From assembly GCA_964637515.1 (NCBI GenBank), contig CAZWUI010000002.1:88255-152254 (forward strand): 64,000 nt of DNA, in the 5' to 3' direction. This document shows, in pieces, positions 8,276 to 16,009 of the stretch (within the stretch, counting starts at the first letter, position 1; each line of letters begins with the position of its first letter). Source of the DNA: RGIG4097 sp964637515 (GTDB taxonomy: Bacteria; Bacillota; Clostridia; Christensenellales; CAG-917). A model generated the notes under the pieces. That model ran no database searches. It was given only the letters and a program-made list of their open reading frames with translations, and had not been told where the DNA came from. Both the position numbers and the translations under genes were made by a program.

Positions 8276-9001
8276 ATAAACAAATTCATCGTCGGCAGTG
8301 GCGAATCGGTATTATTCTTGCACGGGTGGGGCGGTAGCGCTTCCGCCTTTTTGTTTGTCGCAAAACGGCTCGGCGGATATAAAAGCATAGTCGTGGATTT
8401 TAGCGGTTTCGGGGAGAGTGCGGAGCCTGATAAACCGTATAGCGTGAAAGACTATGCGAACGAGGTCGTAGCAATGCTCGAAGAAATGGGAGAAAGTCGA
8501 ATTTGCGTTGTAGGGCATTCTTTCGGCGGAAGGGTTGCTATGGAAATCGCAAGCGGTCGCCCCGACCTTGTGCGCGCTCTCGTGCTTGTGGATTCCGCAG
8601 GGTTGAAACCGCGCAGAAAACCGTCGTATTATATCAAGATATATCTTCATAAAGCACTTGTCCGTTTGGGTTTTAAGGGACTCAAAGGCTCGAAAGATTA
8701 TCGGGTGCTTTCCCCCGTGATGAAGGAAACTTTCAAAAACGTAGTGTCCTATGACCAAAGCGGACTATTATCCGAAATCCATTGTCCTACCGCTATTTTC
8801 TGGGGCGGAAAGGATAGAGAAACTCCGCCTTATATGGCAAGAAAACTCAAAAACGGCATAGGCGGTAGCGAGATTTTTTGGCTAAACGGCGGACATTTCG
8901 CCTACGTGGACGACGCAGACGTTTTCATATCCATACTTCGCGCATTTTTGTTTGAAACAAAGGACGACAATAAGAATTTAGGCGGTAAAAATTGGTATTA
9001 G
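8276..9001 (+). CDS. alpha/beta hydrolase with apparent ATA start
   Basis: Alpha/beta-hydrolase fold. LFLHGWGGSASAF is the oxyanion-hole HGxxG segment. VVGHSFGGRVAME carries the nucleophile elbow (GxSxG). The late acid comes from FWGGKDRETPP and the catalytic His from NGGHFAYVDD. The substrate is unknown. The frame has no ATG, GTG or TTG at the right place. AAGGAGGA at 8265-8272 directly precedes an ATA codon at 8276, which would begin I/M-NKFIVGSGESVLFL and restore the first strand. The first standard start is TTG at 8318, which lacks a ribosome-binding site and would cut that strand. Either ATA is used or the base is an error. It lies between rimI and murF, overlapping murF by 10 bases. Confidence 0.85.
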   Translation: MNKFIVGSGESVLFLHGWGGSASAFLFVAKRLGGYKSIVVDFSGFGESAEPDKPYSVKDYANEVVAMLEEMGESRICVVGHSFGGRVAMEIASGRPDLVRALVLVDSAGLKPRRKPSYYIKIYLHKALVRLGFKGLKGSKDYRVLSPVMKETFKNVVSYDQSGLLSEIHCPTAIFWGGKDRETPPYMARKLKNGIGGSEIFWLNGGHFAYVDDADVFISILRAFLFETKDDNKNLGGKNWY

Positions 9002-10584
9002 CAAGGGGTAATTGGTTTTTCATCATACTGTCCTTGTTGTCGTCGCTGTTCATATCTCGACCGTATCTGTACGTGGCGCAACAGGATAACTATCGAATTT
9101 CGACCGTTTTCAAAAGCAAGCGACTGCGCACCGCTTACCTAATGGACTTGCTATGCGTAGGGATATTTGCGGGGATATATATCGGATTGAGTTTTTTGCA
9201 GTCGAGAATATTCTGGGGATTTCTCGACGCAATGTTCTTTTTCATAGCGGAAATCACGTTGTATTTTGCAGAAGAAATGCCCGAAAAGAAGAAACCTATG
9301 CGCTATACGAAACGCGCGGTCAGGGCGTTGAGCGCACTCGTTACGGTCAATTCAACTCTCATTATGCTCACCCTTTTCCACTTGAATGCGGTGGTTGAGG
9401 ATGCCTATTTCAGATATTCGTCGATATTTGCGTTTCCGATATTCTATCCGCTTACTTTTTCGCTAACTATGGCGGTGGTGAACTGTTTTGAAAGGCTCAA
9501 CAATTTGCGCTACGAGAGAAAAACTCGGCGTATTCTCGGTGAATATCCGCACCTTGTCAAAATCGGTATAACCGGTAGTTACGGCAAAACGTCGGTCAAA
9601 AACTATCTTGCGCATATCCTTGGCGGACGGTATAAGGTGTTGTCGTCGCCTGAGAGTTACAACACACCTATGGGGATTGCTAAAACGGTCGCTATGCTCG
9701 ACGGCTCTCACGACGTGTTGATTGCGGAAATGGGTGCGCGTAGAGTTGGGGATATAAAGAAACTTATGAAAATCGTCAATCCGACCGTTGGCGTTTTGAC
9801 CGGGATAAACGAGCAACATCTCGAAACTTTCGGCAGTATGGAAAACTTGGTCAGGGAGAAGATGAGAGTGATAAATATGCTCGACGATAGCGGAGTAGGT
9901 TTCGCTTCCGACGGGGTGAAAGAAAGATTGCTTTCCGCAAAAAAACAAACGAAATTGCCGTATTTTGCAGGATTTGACGAAGACGACGGAGTGTATGCAA
10001 GCGATCTTGCGGTTGCTAGCGACGGCTCTGTTTTCAATCTGCACTTCGGGGAGGACGTCTATCCGACGAAAACCTATCTTCTCGGCAAACATAACGTGGA
10101 AAACGTCGTGCTTTCCGCCGCTGTCGCTTATTATCTCGGCGTGGAGCCTGCTGAAATCGTTGAGAGAATTGCCACTCTCAAACCTGTACCGCACCGTCTG
10201 CAACTTATCCGCGGAAACGGCATAAGAATAATTGACGATACCTTCAATTCAAACCCCGACGGAGCAATTTGCGCACTCGACGTGCTTGCTAAATTCGCGG
10301 GCAGAAAGGTGGTCGTAACTCCGGGACTCGTCGAACTTGGCAAAAAAGAAACCGAAGTCAACGAATATCTCGGAGGGTATATCGCATCCGTCGTAGACGT
10401 TGTAGTCTTGATTGGCGGTATGCGCGCGGACTTCGTCGCAAGGGGACTGCGTAGTGCGGATTTTAGGGGAAAAATCTACCACTACGACACCTTGGACGAG
10501 GCAAAAAACGATTTTGGTATTCTGCTGCGTATGGGCGATAATCTACTGCTTTTGAACGATTTGCCCGACGTGTACGACGAATAG
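8992..10584 (+). CDS. murF: membrane-anchored MurF-type ligase
   Basis: Residues about 195-530 are a Mur ligase core: GITGSYGKTSVKNYL (ATP loop), SPESYNTPMGIAKT (typical of MurF), EMGARRVGDIKKL, GINEQHLETFGS, LLGKHNVENVVLS and DDTFNSNPDGA. MurF adds D-Ala-D-Ala to UDP-MurNAc-tripeptide. Residues 1-165 are not the normal MurF N-domain but about five hydrophobic segments (WFFIILSLLSSLFI; LLCVGIFAGIYIGLSFL; FWGFLDAMFFFIAEITL; LVTVNSTLIMLTLF; FPIFYPLTFSLTMAVV). Start is TTG, overlapping the hydrolase stop. ddl, which makes its substrate, follows after 7 bases. The division cluster at 28-41 kb has no murF, so this may be the cell's working MurF. Confidence 0.88.
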   Translation: MVLARGNWFFIILSLLSSLFISRPYLYVAQQDNYRISTVFKSKRLRTAYLMDLLCVGIFAGIYIGLSFLQSRIFWGFLDAMFFFIAEITLYFAEEMPEKKKPMRYTKRAVRALSALVTVNSTLIMLTLFHLNAVVEDAYFRYSSIFAFPIFYPLTFSLTMAVVNCFERLNNLRYERKTRRILGEYPHLVKIGITGSYGKTSVKNYLAHILGGRYKVLSSPESYNTPMGIAKTVAMLDGSHDVLIAEMGARRVGDIKKLMKIVNPTVGVLTGINEQHLETFGSMENLVREKMRVINMLDDSGVGFASDGVKERLLSAKKQTKLPYFAGFDEDDGVYASDLAVASDGSVFNLHFGEDVYPTKTYLLGKHNVENVVLSAAVAYYLGVEPAEIVERIATLKPVPHRLQLIRGNGIRIIDDTFNSNPDGAICALDVLAKFAGRKVVVTPGLVELGKKETEVNEYLGGYIASVVDVVVLIGGMRADFVARGLRSADFRGKIYHYDTLDEAKNDFGILLRMGDNLLLLNDLPDVYDE

Positions 10585-10591
10585 GAGGGGT

Positions 10592-11704
10592 ATGAAAAGA
10601 AAAGTAGCGTTGATTTTCGGCGGGCGGTCGATTGAAAGCGATATATCAGTCATTACCGCAATTCAGACTTACAAGCAACTCGACGGTTACGAAGTCGAAC
10701 CGATATTTATGTATGACGGGGATTTCTATACGGGCGGTATGAAAACTCTCTCTGATTTCACACCTTTCGAGGCGCATAAGCACGTGAAAACTTTGCTATA
10801 TAGCGGTGGATTCTATGCGGTGAAAAGGGGTAAACTCAAAAAGGTTTTTGCGCCCGACGTCGCTCTCGTCTGCTGTCACGGCGGAGAAGGGGAAAACGGC
10901 ACACTTCAAGCTTTGCTTGATTTTTACGGAATACCGTATACGTCCGCAGAGGTACTGCCGTCCGCTATCTGTATGGATAAGGGAGTGAGCAAAAAGATAT
11001 TCGACAATATGCTTTTGAATGTCATTCCGCATTATGTCGTCACGAAACGAGAGTACGAAGAAAGGACGGATGAAACCTTATTCCGACTCGAAAACACTCT
11101 CGGTTATCCGCTCATCGTCAAACCGTCAAGGGCAGGGAGTAGCATAGGTATTAGCACGGCGGAAAATAGAGAAGACCTAATATCCGCTCTCGACGTTGCA
11201 AAGGAATTTGACGATAAAATGGTCGTTGAACAAATGCTCACGGATTTTGTCGAAGTCAATTGCGCTGCATTTAGGGATAGCGGCGGCGTCGTGGTGTCCG
11301 AAACCGAAAGACCGCTATCCGCACACGATATTCTGACCTTTGAAGATAAGTACGTATCGGGCGGGAAAATGAGTGGCGGCGGTCGTATTATGCCCGCGGA
11401 TATAGGCGCACTCAATTCCGTCGTAAAGGCGAATACCGCACGGCTCTACGATGAGTTGGATTTGGACGGTGTGGTCAGAATGGACTACCTTGTGGATAAA
11501 ACGAGAAATAAGGTGTATATCAACGAAATCAACACAATCCCAGGTTCCCTTGCGTACTATCTGTTTGAAGAAGTGGGGATAAAATATTCCGAAATGCTGC
11601 GGCGGATAATCGACAACGCAATAAAAATAGGGAAACCCACTCATCGCACCTACTCGACGGGCGTACTAGAAAACTTCCACGGCGGCGGGAAATACACCAT
11701 GTGA
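10592..11704 (+). CDS. ddl: D-alanine--D-alanine ligase
   Basis: ATP-grasp ligase that makes the D-Ala-D-Ala dipeptide used by MurF. The 370-aa protein starts VALIFGGRSIESDIS, the Ddl variant of GGxSxEHxVS. It continues with HGGEGENGTLQALLDFYGIPYT, PLIVKPSRAGSSIGIS (ATP-grasp Lys), and VYINEINTIPGSL (metal-binding end). An AGGAGGGGT ribosome-binding site precedes the ATG. It closes the operon that begins at the FMN riboswitch and is followed at once by a terminator. Confidence 0.96.
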   Translation: MKRKVALIFGGRSIESDISVITAIQTYKQLDGYEVEPIFMYDGDFYTGGMKTLSDFTPFEAHKHVKTLLYSGGFYAVKRGKLKKVFAPDVALVCCHGGEGENGTLQALLDFYGIPYTSAEVLPSAICMDKGVSKKIFDNMLLNVIPHYVVTKREYEERTDETLFRLENTLGYPLIVKPSRAGSSIGISTAENREDLISALDVAKEFDDKMVVEQMLTDFVEVNCAAFRDSGGVVVSETERPLSAHDILTFEDKYVSGGKMSGGGRIMPADIGALNSVVKANTARLYDELDLDGVVRMDYLVDKTRNKVYINEINTIPGSLAYYLFEEVGIKYSEMLRRIIDNAIKIGKPTHRTYSTGVLENFHGGGKYTM

Positions 11705-11708
11705 AAAA

Positions 11709-11730
11709 ACACTCCGATCGGAGTGCTTTT
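11709..11730 (+). terminator. terminator of the riboswitch-tsa-murF-ddl operon
   Basis: The perfect palindrome CACTCCGA/TCGGAGTG at 11710-11725 is flanked by an A run before and four T after. It starts five bases beyond the ddl stop. Confidence 0.8.
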
Positions 11731-11734
11731 CAAT

Positions 11735-11804
11735 GATATACTTGCAATGCAAGTATGATATATGACTCACGCAATATGATATACGCGTTGCGTATGATAT
11801 ATGC
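11735..11804. repeat. two tandem palindromic repeat units
   Basis: Two related hairpin units sit side by side. Unit 1 has ATACTTGCA (11738-11746) and TGCAAGTAT (11748-11756). Unit 2 has ATACGC (11781-11786) and GCGTAT (11790-11795). Both cores are framed by the same TGATATAC and GTATGATATATG flanks. The flanks are constant while both arms of the core changed together, so pairing is kept. A third small palindrome (ACGA CAG TCGT) follows at about 11807. Confidence 0.75.
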
Positions 11805-11860
11805 AGACGACAGTCGTTTATTAGCGACACGTCCGTATATTGTGGATTTTTAGTTTATTA

Positions 11861-11905
11861 TTCTGTCATTCCAAGCGAAACTACTTTGAGCTTGGCATGA
11901 CAGAA
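11861..11905. repeat. imperfect inverted repeat, MITE-like
   Basis: TTCTGTCATTCCAAGC (11861-11876) is matched by GCTTGGCATGACAGAA (11890-11905), a 16-bp stem with one mismatch and a 13-base loop. The TGTCATTCC form recalls short dispersed elements found between genes in gut bacteria. Only one copy is in this window. Confidence 0.65.
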
Positions 11906-11965
11906 GTGTGAGTTAGCGTATATAAGTCATAAAATTGCCGACATCTACGACACATAAGAAACAAG

Positions 11966-11994
11966 TTGCACCAAAGCCGTCTTTGTGCTATCAT
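11966..11994 (+). promoter_or_regulatory. sigma-A promoter of icd
   Basis: TTGCAC (11966-11971), 17-base spacer, TATCAT (11989-11994). It gives a leader of about 25 bases with AGAAGGT before the icd ATG at 12025. Confidence 0.75.
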
Positions 11995-12024
11995 TTTAAT
12001 ATATATCATTATCAGAAGGTAGTT

Positions 12025-13212
12025 ATGGACAAAATTAGAATGATAAATCCGCTCGTTGAAATGGACGGAGATGAAATGACTCGTATCCTTTGGGCGTGGG
12101 TGAAAGATATTCTCATCAAACCCTACGTGGATTTGAAGACGGAATACTACGACCTGTCAATCCAAAACCGCGATGCAACGGACGATAAAGTTACGGTTGA
12201 CGCTGCAAATGCATGCTTGAAATACGGCGTCGGCGTGAAGTGCGCAACCATAACCGCAAACGCTCAAAGAGTGGAAGAATTTGGACTCAAAAAGATGTGG
12301 CCCAGTCCCAATGGCACAATTCGCGCAATAATGGACGGTACGGTTTTCCGTGCGCCTATACTTGTTGACGGAGTAACTCCGCTCGTGCCCACTTGGACGA
12401 AACCTATCACTATTGCTCGTCACGCATACGGTGACGTGTATAAAAACGTTGAAATCAGAGTAGAAGGCGGAAAAGCGGTCATCGGCGCAAACGGCGAAGA
12501 AAAGATTATCTTCGACTTCGGCGACGGAAAGGGAGTCATTCAAGGCGTGCATAACACAGATAAGAGTATCACGAGTTTTGCACATAGTTGCTTCAAATTC
12601 GCTCTCGACACCAAACAAGACCTTTGGTTTGCGACGAAAGACACCATATCCAAGACCTACGACCACCGTTTCAAAGACATTTTCGCAGAGATTTACGAAG
12701 CGGACTACAAGGAAAAATTCGAGAAAGCGGGCATAGAGTATTTCTACACTCTCATCGACGACGCGGTTGCAAGAGTCATTCGCTCCAACGGCGGATTTAT
12801 TTGGGCGTGCAAAAACTACGACGGTGACGTCATGAGCGATATGGTCGCAACGGCATTCGGCTCCCTTGCGATGATGACTTCGGTCCTCGTATCTCCGACC
12901 GGCGCATACGAATACGAAGCGGCACACGGCACGGTCACTCGTCACTACCGCAAATGGCAAGCGGGGGAAACCACTTCGACAAACTCCGTCGCAACGTTGT
13001 TTGCTTGGACGGGCGCACTCAAAAAGCGCGGTGAAATGGACGATATTCCCGAACTTGTCGCTTTTGCGGAAAAACTCGAAAAAGCCACTATCGACACAAT
13101 CGAAAGCGGTGAAATGACGAAAGACTTGGCACTCTTGTTCAAGAAGGACGGAGTGGAAGTCAAGACTCTCGACAGCAAAGCGTTTCTTGAAGCGATTGCA
13201 ACGAGATTATAA
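12025..13212 (+). CDS. icd: NADP-dependent isocitrate dehydrogenase, eukaryote-like type
   Basis: Oxidative decarboxylation of isocitrate to 2-oxoglutarate. The 395-aa sequence belongs to the dimeric subfamily shared with mitochondria and cytosol rather than the E. coli type. Features are VEMDGDEMTRILW at the N-terminus, ATITANAQRVEEFGLKKMW with the substrate-binding region SPNGTIRAIMDGTVFR, NYDGDVMSDMVATAFGSL with metal-binding Asp residues, and AAHGTVTRHYR near the NADP site. The ATG at 12025 is chosen because of AGAAGGT and the promoter upstream; an in-frame upstream extension to 11935 crosses the promoter and is not coding. It is flanked by its own promoter and terminator. Confidence 0.96.
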   Translation: MDKIRMINPLVEMDGDEMTRILWAWVKDILIKPYVDLKTEYYDLSIQNRDATDDKVTVDAANACLKYGVGVKCATITANAQRVEEFGLKKMWPSPNGTIRAIMDGTVFRAPILVDGVTPLVPTWTKPITIARHAYGDVYKNVEIRVEGGKAVIGANGEEKIIFDFGDGKGVIQGVHNTDKSITSFAHSCFKFALDTKQDLWFATKDTISKTYDHRFKDIFAEIYEADYKEKFEKAGIEYFYTLIDDAVARVIRSNGGFIWACKNYDGDVMSDMVATAFGSLAMMTSVLVSPTGAYEYEAAHGTVTRHYRKWQAGETTSTNSVATLFAWTGALKKRGEMDDIPELVAFAEKLEKATIDTIESGEMTKDLALLFKKDGVEVKTLDSKAFLEAIATRL

Positions 13213-13230
13213 GATTTTATGCGACCACGA

Positions 13231-13256
13231 AAAAACCTGCCGTTCGGCAGGTTTTT
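13231..13256. terminator. bidirectional terminator after icd
   Basis: AAAACCTGCCG pairs across a short loop with CGGCAGGTTTT, with an A run before and T run after. It lies between icd and the convergent gene that ends at 13278. Confidence 0.88.
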
Positions 13257-13277
13257 CATTATCTAATCGGTTGTTTT

Positions 13278-14320
13278 TTATTTTGCAAGGATATATTCGC
13301 CCTCGATGACGATTGAATCTTTCAAGCGCTTCGGAACGTACAATCTGATTTGCGCTTCCGCCTTGTTGTCGTTGAAAAGGAAGAAAAGCATATCGTTGAG
13401 TGCGTTGTCTGCTTTGGGGGAGTCGCCGTCTGTGATATGAATGATGCCGTTGGATTTGTCAATGCTCGTTTGGATTGCGCCGTTGAATTTTTGATAACCC
13501 CTTACGTTGATGAAAATTTGCTCGTCCGTGTAGAAGAGTGCGACGTTTTTTTGGTCGAGGTCGATCACGATTTTTTGAATGCGGTATTCGTTTGTGGTGT
13601 CGTAACTGACGTCAAAGACTTTCGTTTCGTCGAAGTAGCCGTTTTCCGCCATAAATCCACTTCTTTCGGACACCCATTTTTCAGGGTTGATAGAACCGAG
13701 TCCTGCGGAGATTATCACGAAAACGGAGCCGACCAACATGACGTAAAGACAAATATTGGCAAATGAAAAAGGTTTTTTCTTGATGTTGGTTTTTGCGGGA
13801 CGAGCGATGAATTTTTCTCTCTCGTTGTAGTAGGCAAGATATTTGATGAAACCCTCGACAGAGAGAAGTCCGAGACCTATTGCAAGCATACCTGCGCCGA
13901 ATAGGACGGTGAACATCATGCCTGACGAAGTCGCGGTGATAAGCACGATAGCATAGACGACGAGAAGAAGCCCACCCAAAACAAGAGCGAGAGTCAACGC
14001 TACGAGAAGCACGAAAGGCACGTGCAACAAAACTCTACGCCATATATCTTTGGCGGTGAGTTTGTCTTGAATATTATCCTTGTGCAAATCTTNNNNNNNN
14101 NNNNNNNNNNNNNNNNNNNNNNNNNNNNNNNNNNNNNNNNNNNNNNNNNNNNNNNNNNNNNNNNNNNNNNNNNNNNNNNNNNNNNNNNNNNNCGCCATAT
14201 ATCTTTGGCGGTGAGTTTGTCTTGAATATTATCCTTGTGCAAATCTTCGTCTATGAGTTTGAGAAGTATTTCTGCGGTGAGTTTGTCTTGAATATTATCC
14301 TTGTGCAAATCTTTTTCCAT
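13278..14320 (-). CDS. membrane protein with N-terminal tandem repeats; frame broken by assembly gap
   Basis: As deposited, 100 N split this gene, but removing the N run plus one of the two flanking 55-base copies gives 888 bases in one frame (295 aa). The predicted protein starts MEK, then DLHKDNIQDKLTA, nine other residues, and DLHKDNIQDKLTA again, followed by KDIW. Hydrophobic segments follow (PFVLLVALTLALVLGGLLLV; SGMMFTVLFGAGMLAIGLGLL; ICLYVMLVGSVFVIISAGL). The C-terminal 140 residues form a beta-rich external domain (KIVIDLDQKNVALFY, IFINVRGYQ, IIHITDGDSP) resembling DUF4097-type putative adhesins; function is unknown. A strong promoter lies six bases before the ATG with no ribosome-binding site. 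Confidence 0.7.
14038..14247. other. assembly gap with duplicated 55-base flanks
   Basis: The 55 bases 14038-14092 are identical to 14193-14247, and the 100 N between them (14093-14192) join the two copies. This is what results when two contigs that overlap by one 55-base k-mer are scaffolded instead of merged. Collapsing them restores an open frame in the gene across the gap. Confidence 0.85.
14208..14313. repeat. 66-base tandem repeat within a coding region
   Basis: Forty bases at 14208-14247 recur exactly at 14274-14313, a period of 66 bases or 22 codons. The repeat encodes DLHKDNIQDKLTA on the minus strand. The exact DNA match argues for recent duplication or a variable-number repeat, and it abuts the assembly break. 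Confidence 0.85.
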
Positions 14321-14326
14321 ACCAAT

Positions 14327-14354
14327 ATTTTAATATATCAAGAGTAATTGTCAA
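14327..14354 (-). promoter_or_regulatory. sigma-A promoter, leaderless type
   Basis: Read on the minus strand: TTGACA (14354-14349), 16-base spacer, TAAAAT (14332-14327), six bases, ATG at 14320. No ribosome-binding site fits. Confidence 0.75.
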
Positions 14355-14487
14355 CCGATTGAACTCAATTGCGTTCTATTGCAATCGCCCAACGCATACG
14401 ATTTAGGGTAAATAAGACGAAAAACGAACGTTTGCAACAAAATACGTCAAATTGTGAGCGCGAATAAGTTTTATATTGAGGTGGAGA

Positions 14488-15255
14488 GTGTTCGTCGTCG
14501 TAGGCAAAAAGAGCATTATCGTAGGAGTTGCCGTAGTCGTGTTGTTTGCGGTGCTGTGTACAGGAGTGGGAATGACCTCGTCCGCGCAGGTATTTTTTGG
14601 AGAAAGCACAAGAAAAGTGCCGGTCTATTCCGTCGAAAGCGGTGATGAAAAAGTCATCGCACTGACCTTCGATGCGGCGTGGGGAGCAGACAAAACTCTC
14701 GGCATAATCGACATTCTAAATGGCTATAATGCAAAAGCGACCTTTTTTCTCGTCGGCTTTTGGATAGATAAATACCCGAGCGAAGTCAAGGCGATTGCGG
14801 ATGCGGGGTTTGACGTTGGCAATCACTCCGAAAATCACCTGAATATGCCTCGTCTTGCACGTGCGAAAATGGAAGAAGAAATCAAATCCGTCAACGATAA
14901 AGTCTTCGACTTGACTGGAAAAACTCCGCAATATTTTCGTGCGCCTTACGGCGACTATGACAATTCGTTGATGACTTGCCTTGACGATATGGGTATGACG
15001 GGGGTGCAGTGGAGCATAGACACTCTTGACTGGAAAGGACTTTCCGCCGCTCAAATTTCAGAAAGAGTTTTGCCAAAGGCAAAAAGCGGGGATATTATCC
15101 TATTTCACAACAATTCCGATCACGTTTTGGACGCACTTCCTATCGTGCTTGAGGGACTGAAACAAAAAGGTTTTCGTTTCGTAGCGTTGTCCGAAATGGT
15201 CGCTACCGAAAATTACTACACGGACTCCCAAGGCGTCCAACACAAACAGAATTGA
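14488..15255 (+). CDS. polysaccharide deacetylase, PdaB-like
   Basis: Carbohydrate esterase family 4 enzyme, about 255 aa. One N-terminal signal or anchor segment (SIIVGVAVVVLFAVLCTGVG) is followed by the NodB-type domain: ALTFDAAWG (metal and catalytic Asp), NHSENH (metal His pair), FRAPYGDYD, WSIDTLDW, and GDIILFHNNSD. ALTFD-x-x-WG and the short length match the sporulation deacetylase PdaB rather than vegetative chitooligosaccharide deacetylases, so a spore-cortex role is inferred. GTG at 14488 with GAGG six bases upstream is preferred to TTG at 14476. Confidence 0.88.
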   Translation: MFVVVGKKSIIVGVAVVVLFAVLCTGVGMTSSAQVFFGESTRKVPVYSVESGDEKVIALTFDAAWGADKTLGIIDILNGYNAKATFFLVGFWIDKYPSEVKAIADAGFDVGNHSENHLNMPRLARAKMEEEIKSVNDKVFDLTGKTPQYFRAPYGDYDNSLMTCLDDMGMTGVQWSIDTLDWKGLSAAQISERVLPKAKSGDIILFHNNSDHVLDALPIVLEGLKQKGFRFVALSEMVATENYYTDSQGVQHKQN

Positions 15256-15272
15256 AAGCAAAGGAGATAAAT

Positions 15273-15878
15273 ATGAGTTACGAGCAAATGCAAAACAACA
15301 GAGTTTACGTGTCGGGTAAAGTGGCGACTACGCCTGAATTTTCACACGAGGTTATGGGGGAAGGATTCTACGACTTTGTCGTAGCGGTCGAGAGATTATC
15401 CGGTCAAATCGACGAAATCCCCGTGACGATTTCAGAACGACTAATCGAAGATAATCTTGACGTGGGCGCGGATGTCGGCATATGCGGTCAGTTGCGCTCA
15501 TATAACAAAATGGCGGACGGCAAGAGTAAACTCGTGCTTCGCGTGTTCGTCAGGGAACTTGCCGAATGCGATCCTGACGTGCCGAATTATATCGAGATAG
15601 AAGGGTACGTGTGCAAGCAACCCGTATACCGCACTACGCCCTTTGGACGAGAGATATGCGACTTGCTGCTTGCGGTCAATCGCGCGTACAACAAGTCGGA
15701 CTATATCCCCGCAATCGCCTGGGGCAGAAACGCAAGATATGCGGAAACCTTTTCGGTTGGCGATAGGGTGAGAGTTGAGGGCAGAATACAGTCGAGAGTG
15801 TATCAAAAAACGCTCGACGACGGCTCCGTCGAAGAGCGCACCGCCTACGAAGTGTCCGTTGCAAAAATAGAAAAATAG
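15273..15878 (+). CDS. SSB-like protein with two OB folds
   Basis: A 201-aa protein with two successive OB-fold units of the single-stranded DNA-binding type. The first covers residues about 8-100 (NRVYVSGKVATTPEFSHE to VFVREL); the second covers about 107-200 (NYIEIEGYVCKQPVYRTTPFG, ICDLLLAVNR, YIPAIAWGRNARYAE, GDRVRVEGRIQSR). The second unit keeps the SSB hallmark phrases better than the first. There is no acidic C-terminal tail for partner binding. It is probably an accessory SSB rather than the replicative one. AAGGAG before the ATG at 15273 sets the start; the pdaB stop is 18 bases upstream. Confidence 0.82.
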   Translation: MSYEQMQNNRVYVSGKVATTPEFSHEVMGEGFYDFVVAVERLSGQIDEIPVTISERLIEDNLDVGADVGICGQLRSYNKMADGKSKLVLRVFVRELAECDPDVPNYIEIEGYVCKQPVYRTTPFGREICDLLLAVNRAYNKSDYIPAIAWGRNARYAETFSVGDRVRVEGRIQSRVYQKTLDDGSVEERTAYEVSVAKIEK

Positions 15879-15943
15879 CAAATCCACCTTTGAAAACCTA
15901 CTGAAAAACGGCGGTTTTGGTGGCATTTTGTCCAAAATCGCTG

Positions 15944-15972
15944 TTTACATTGAGAAAAGTATATGATATAAT
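15944..15972 (+). promoter_or_regulatory. sigma-A promoter of the GH36 gene
   Basis: TTTACA (15944-15949), 17-base spacer, TATAAT (15967-15972). The leader then holds a GCGC-rich stretch with AAGGA between two GCGC words (15995-16007), just before the ATG at 16010. Confidence 0.85.
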
Positions 15973-16009
15973 CTTTGTATAAATCACGCGCGTAGCGCAA
16001 GGAGCGCAT

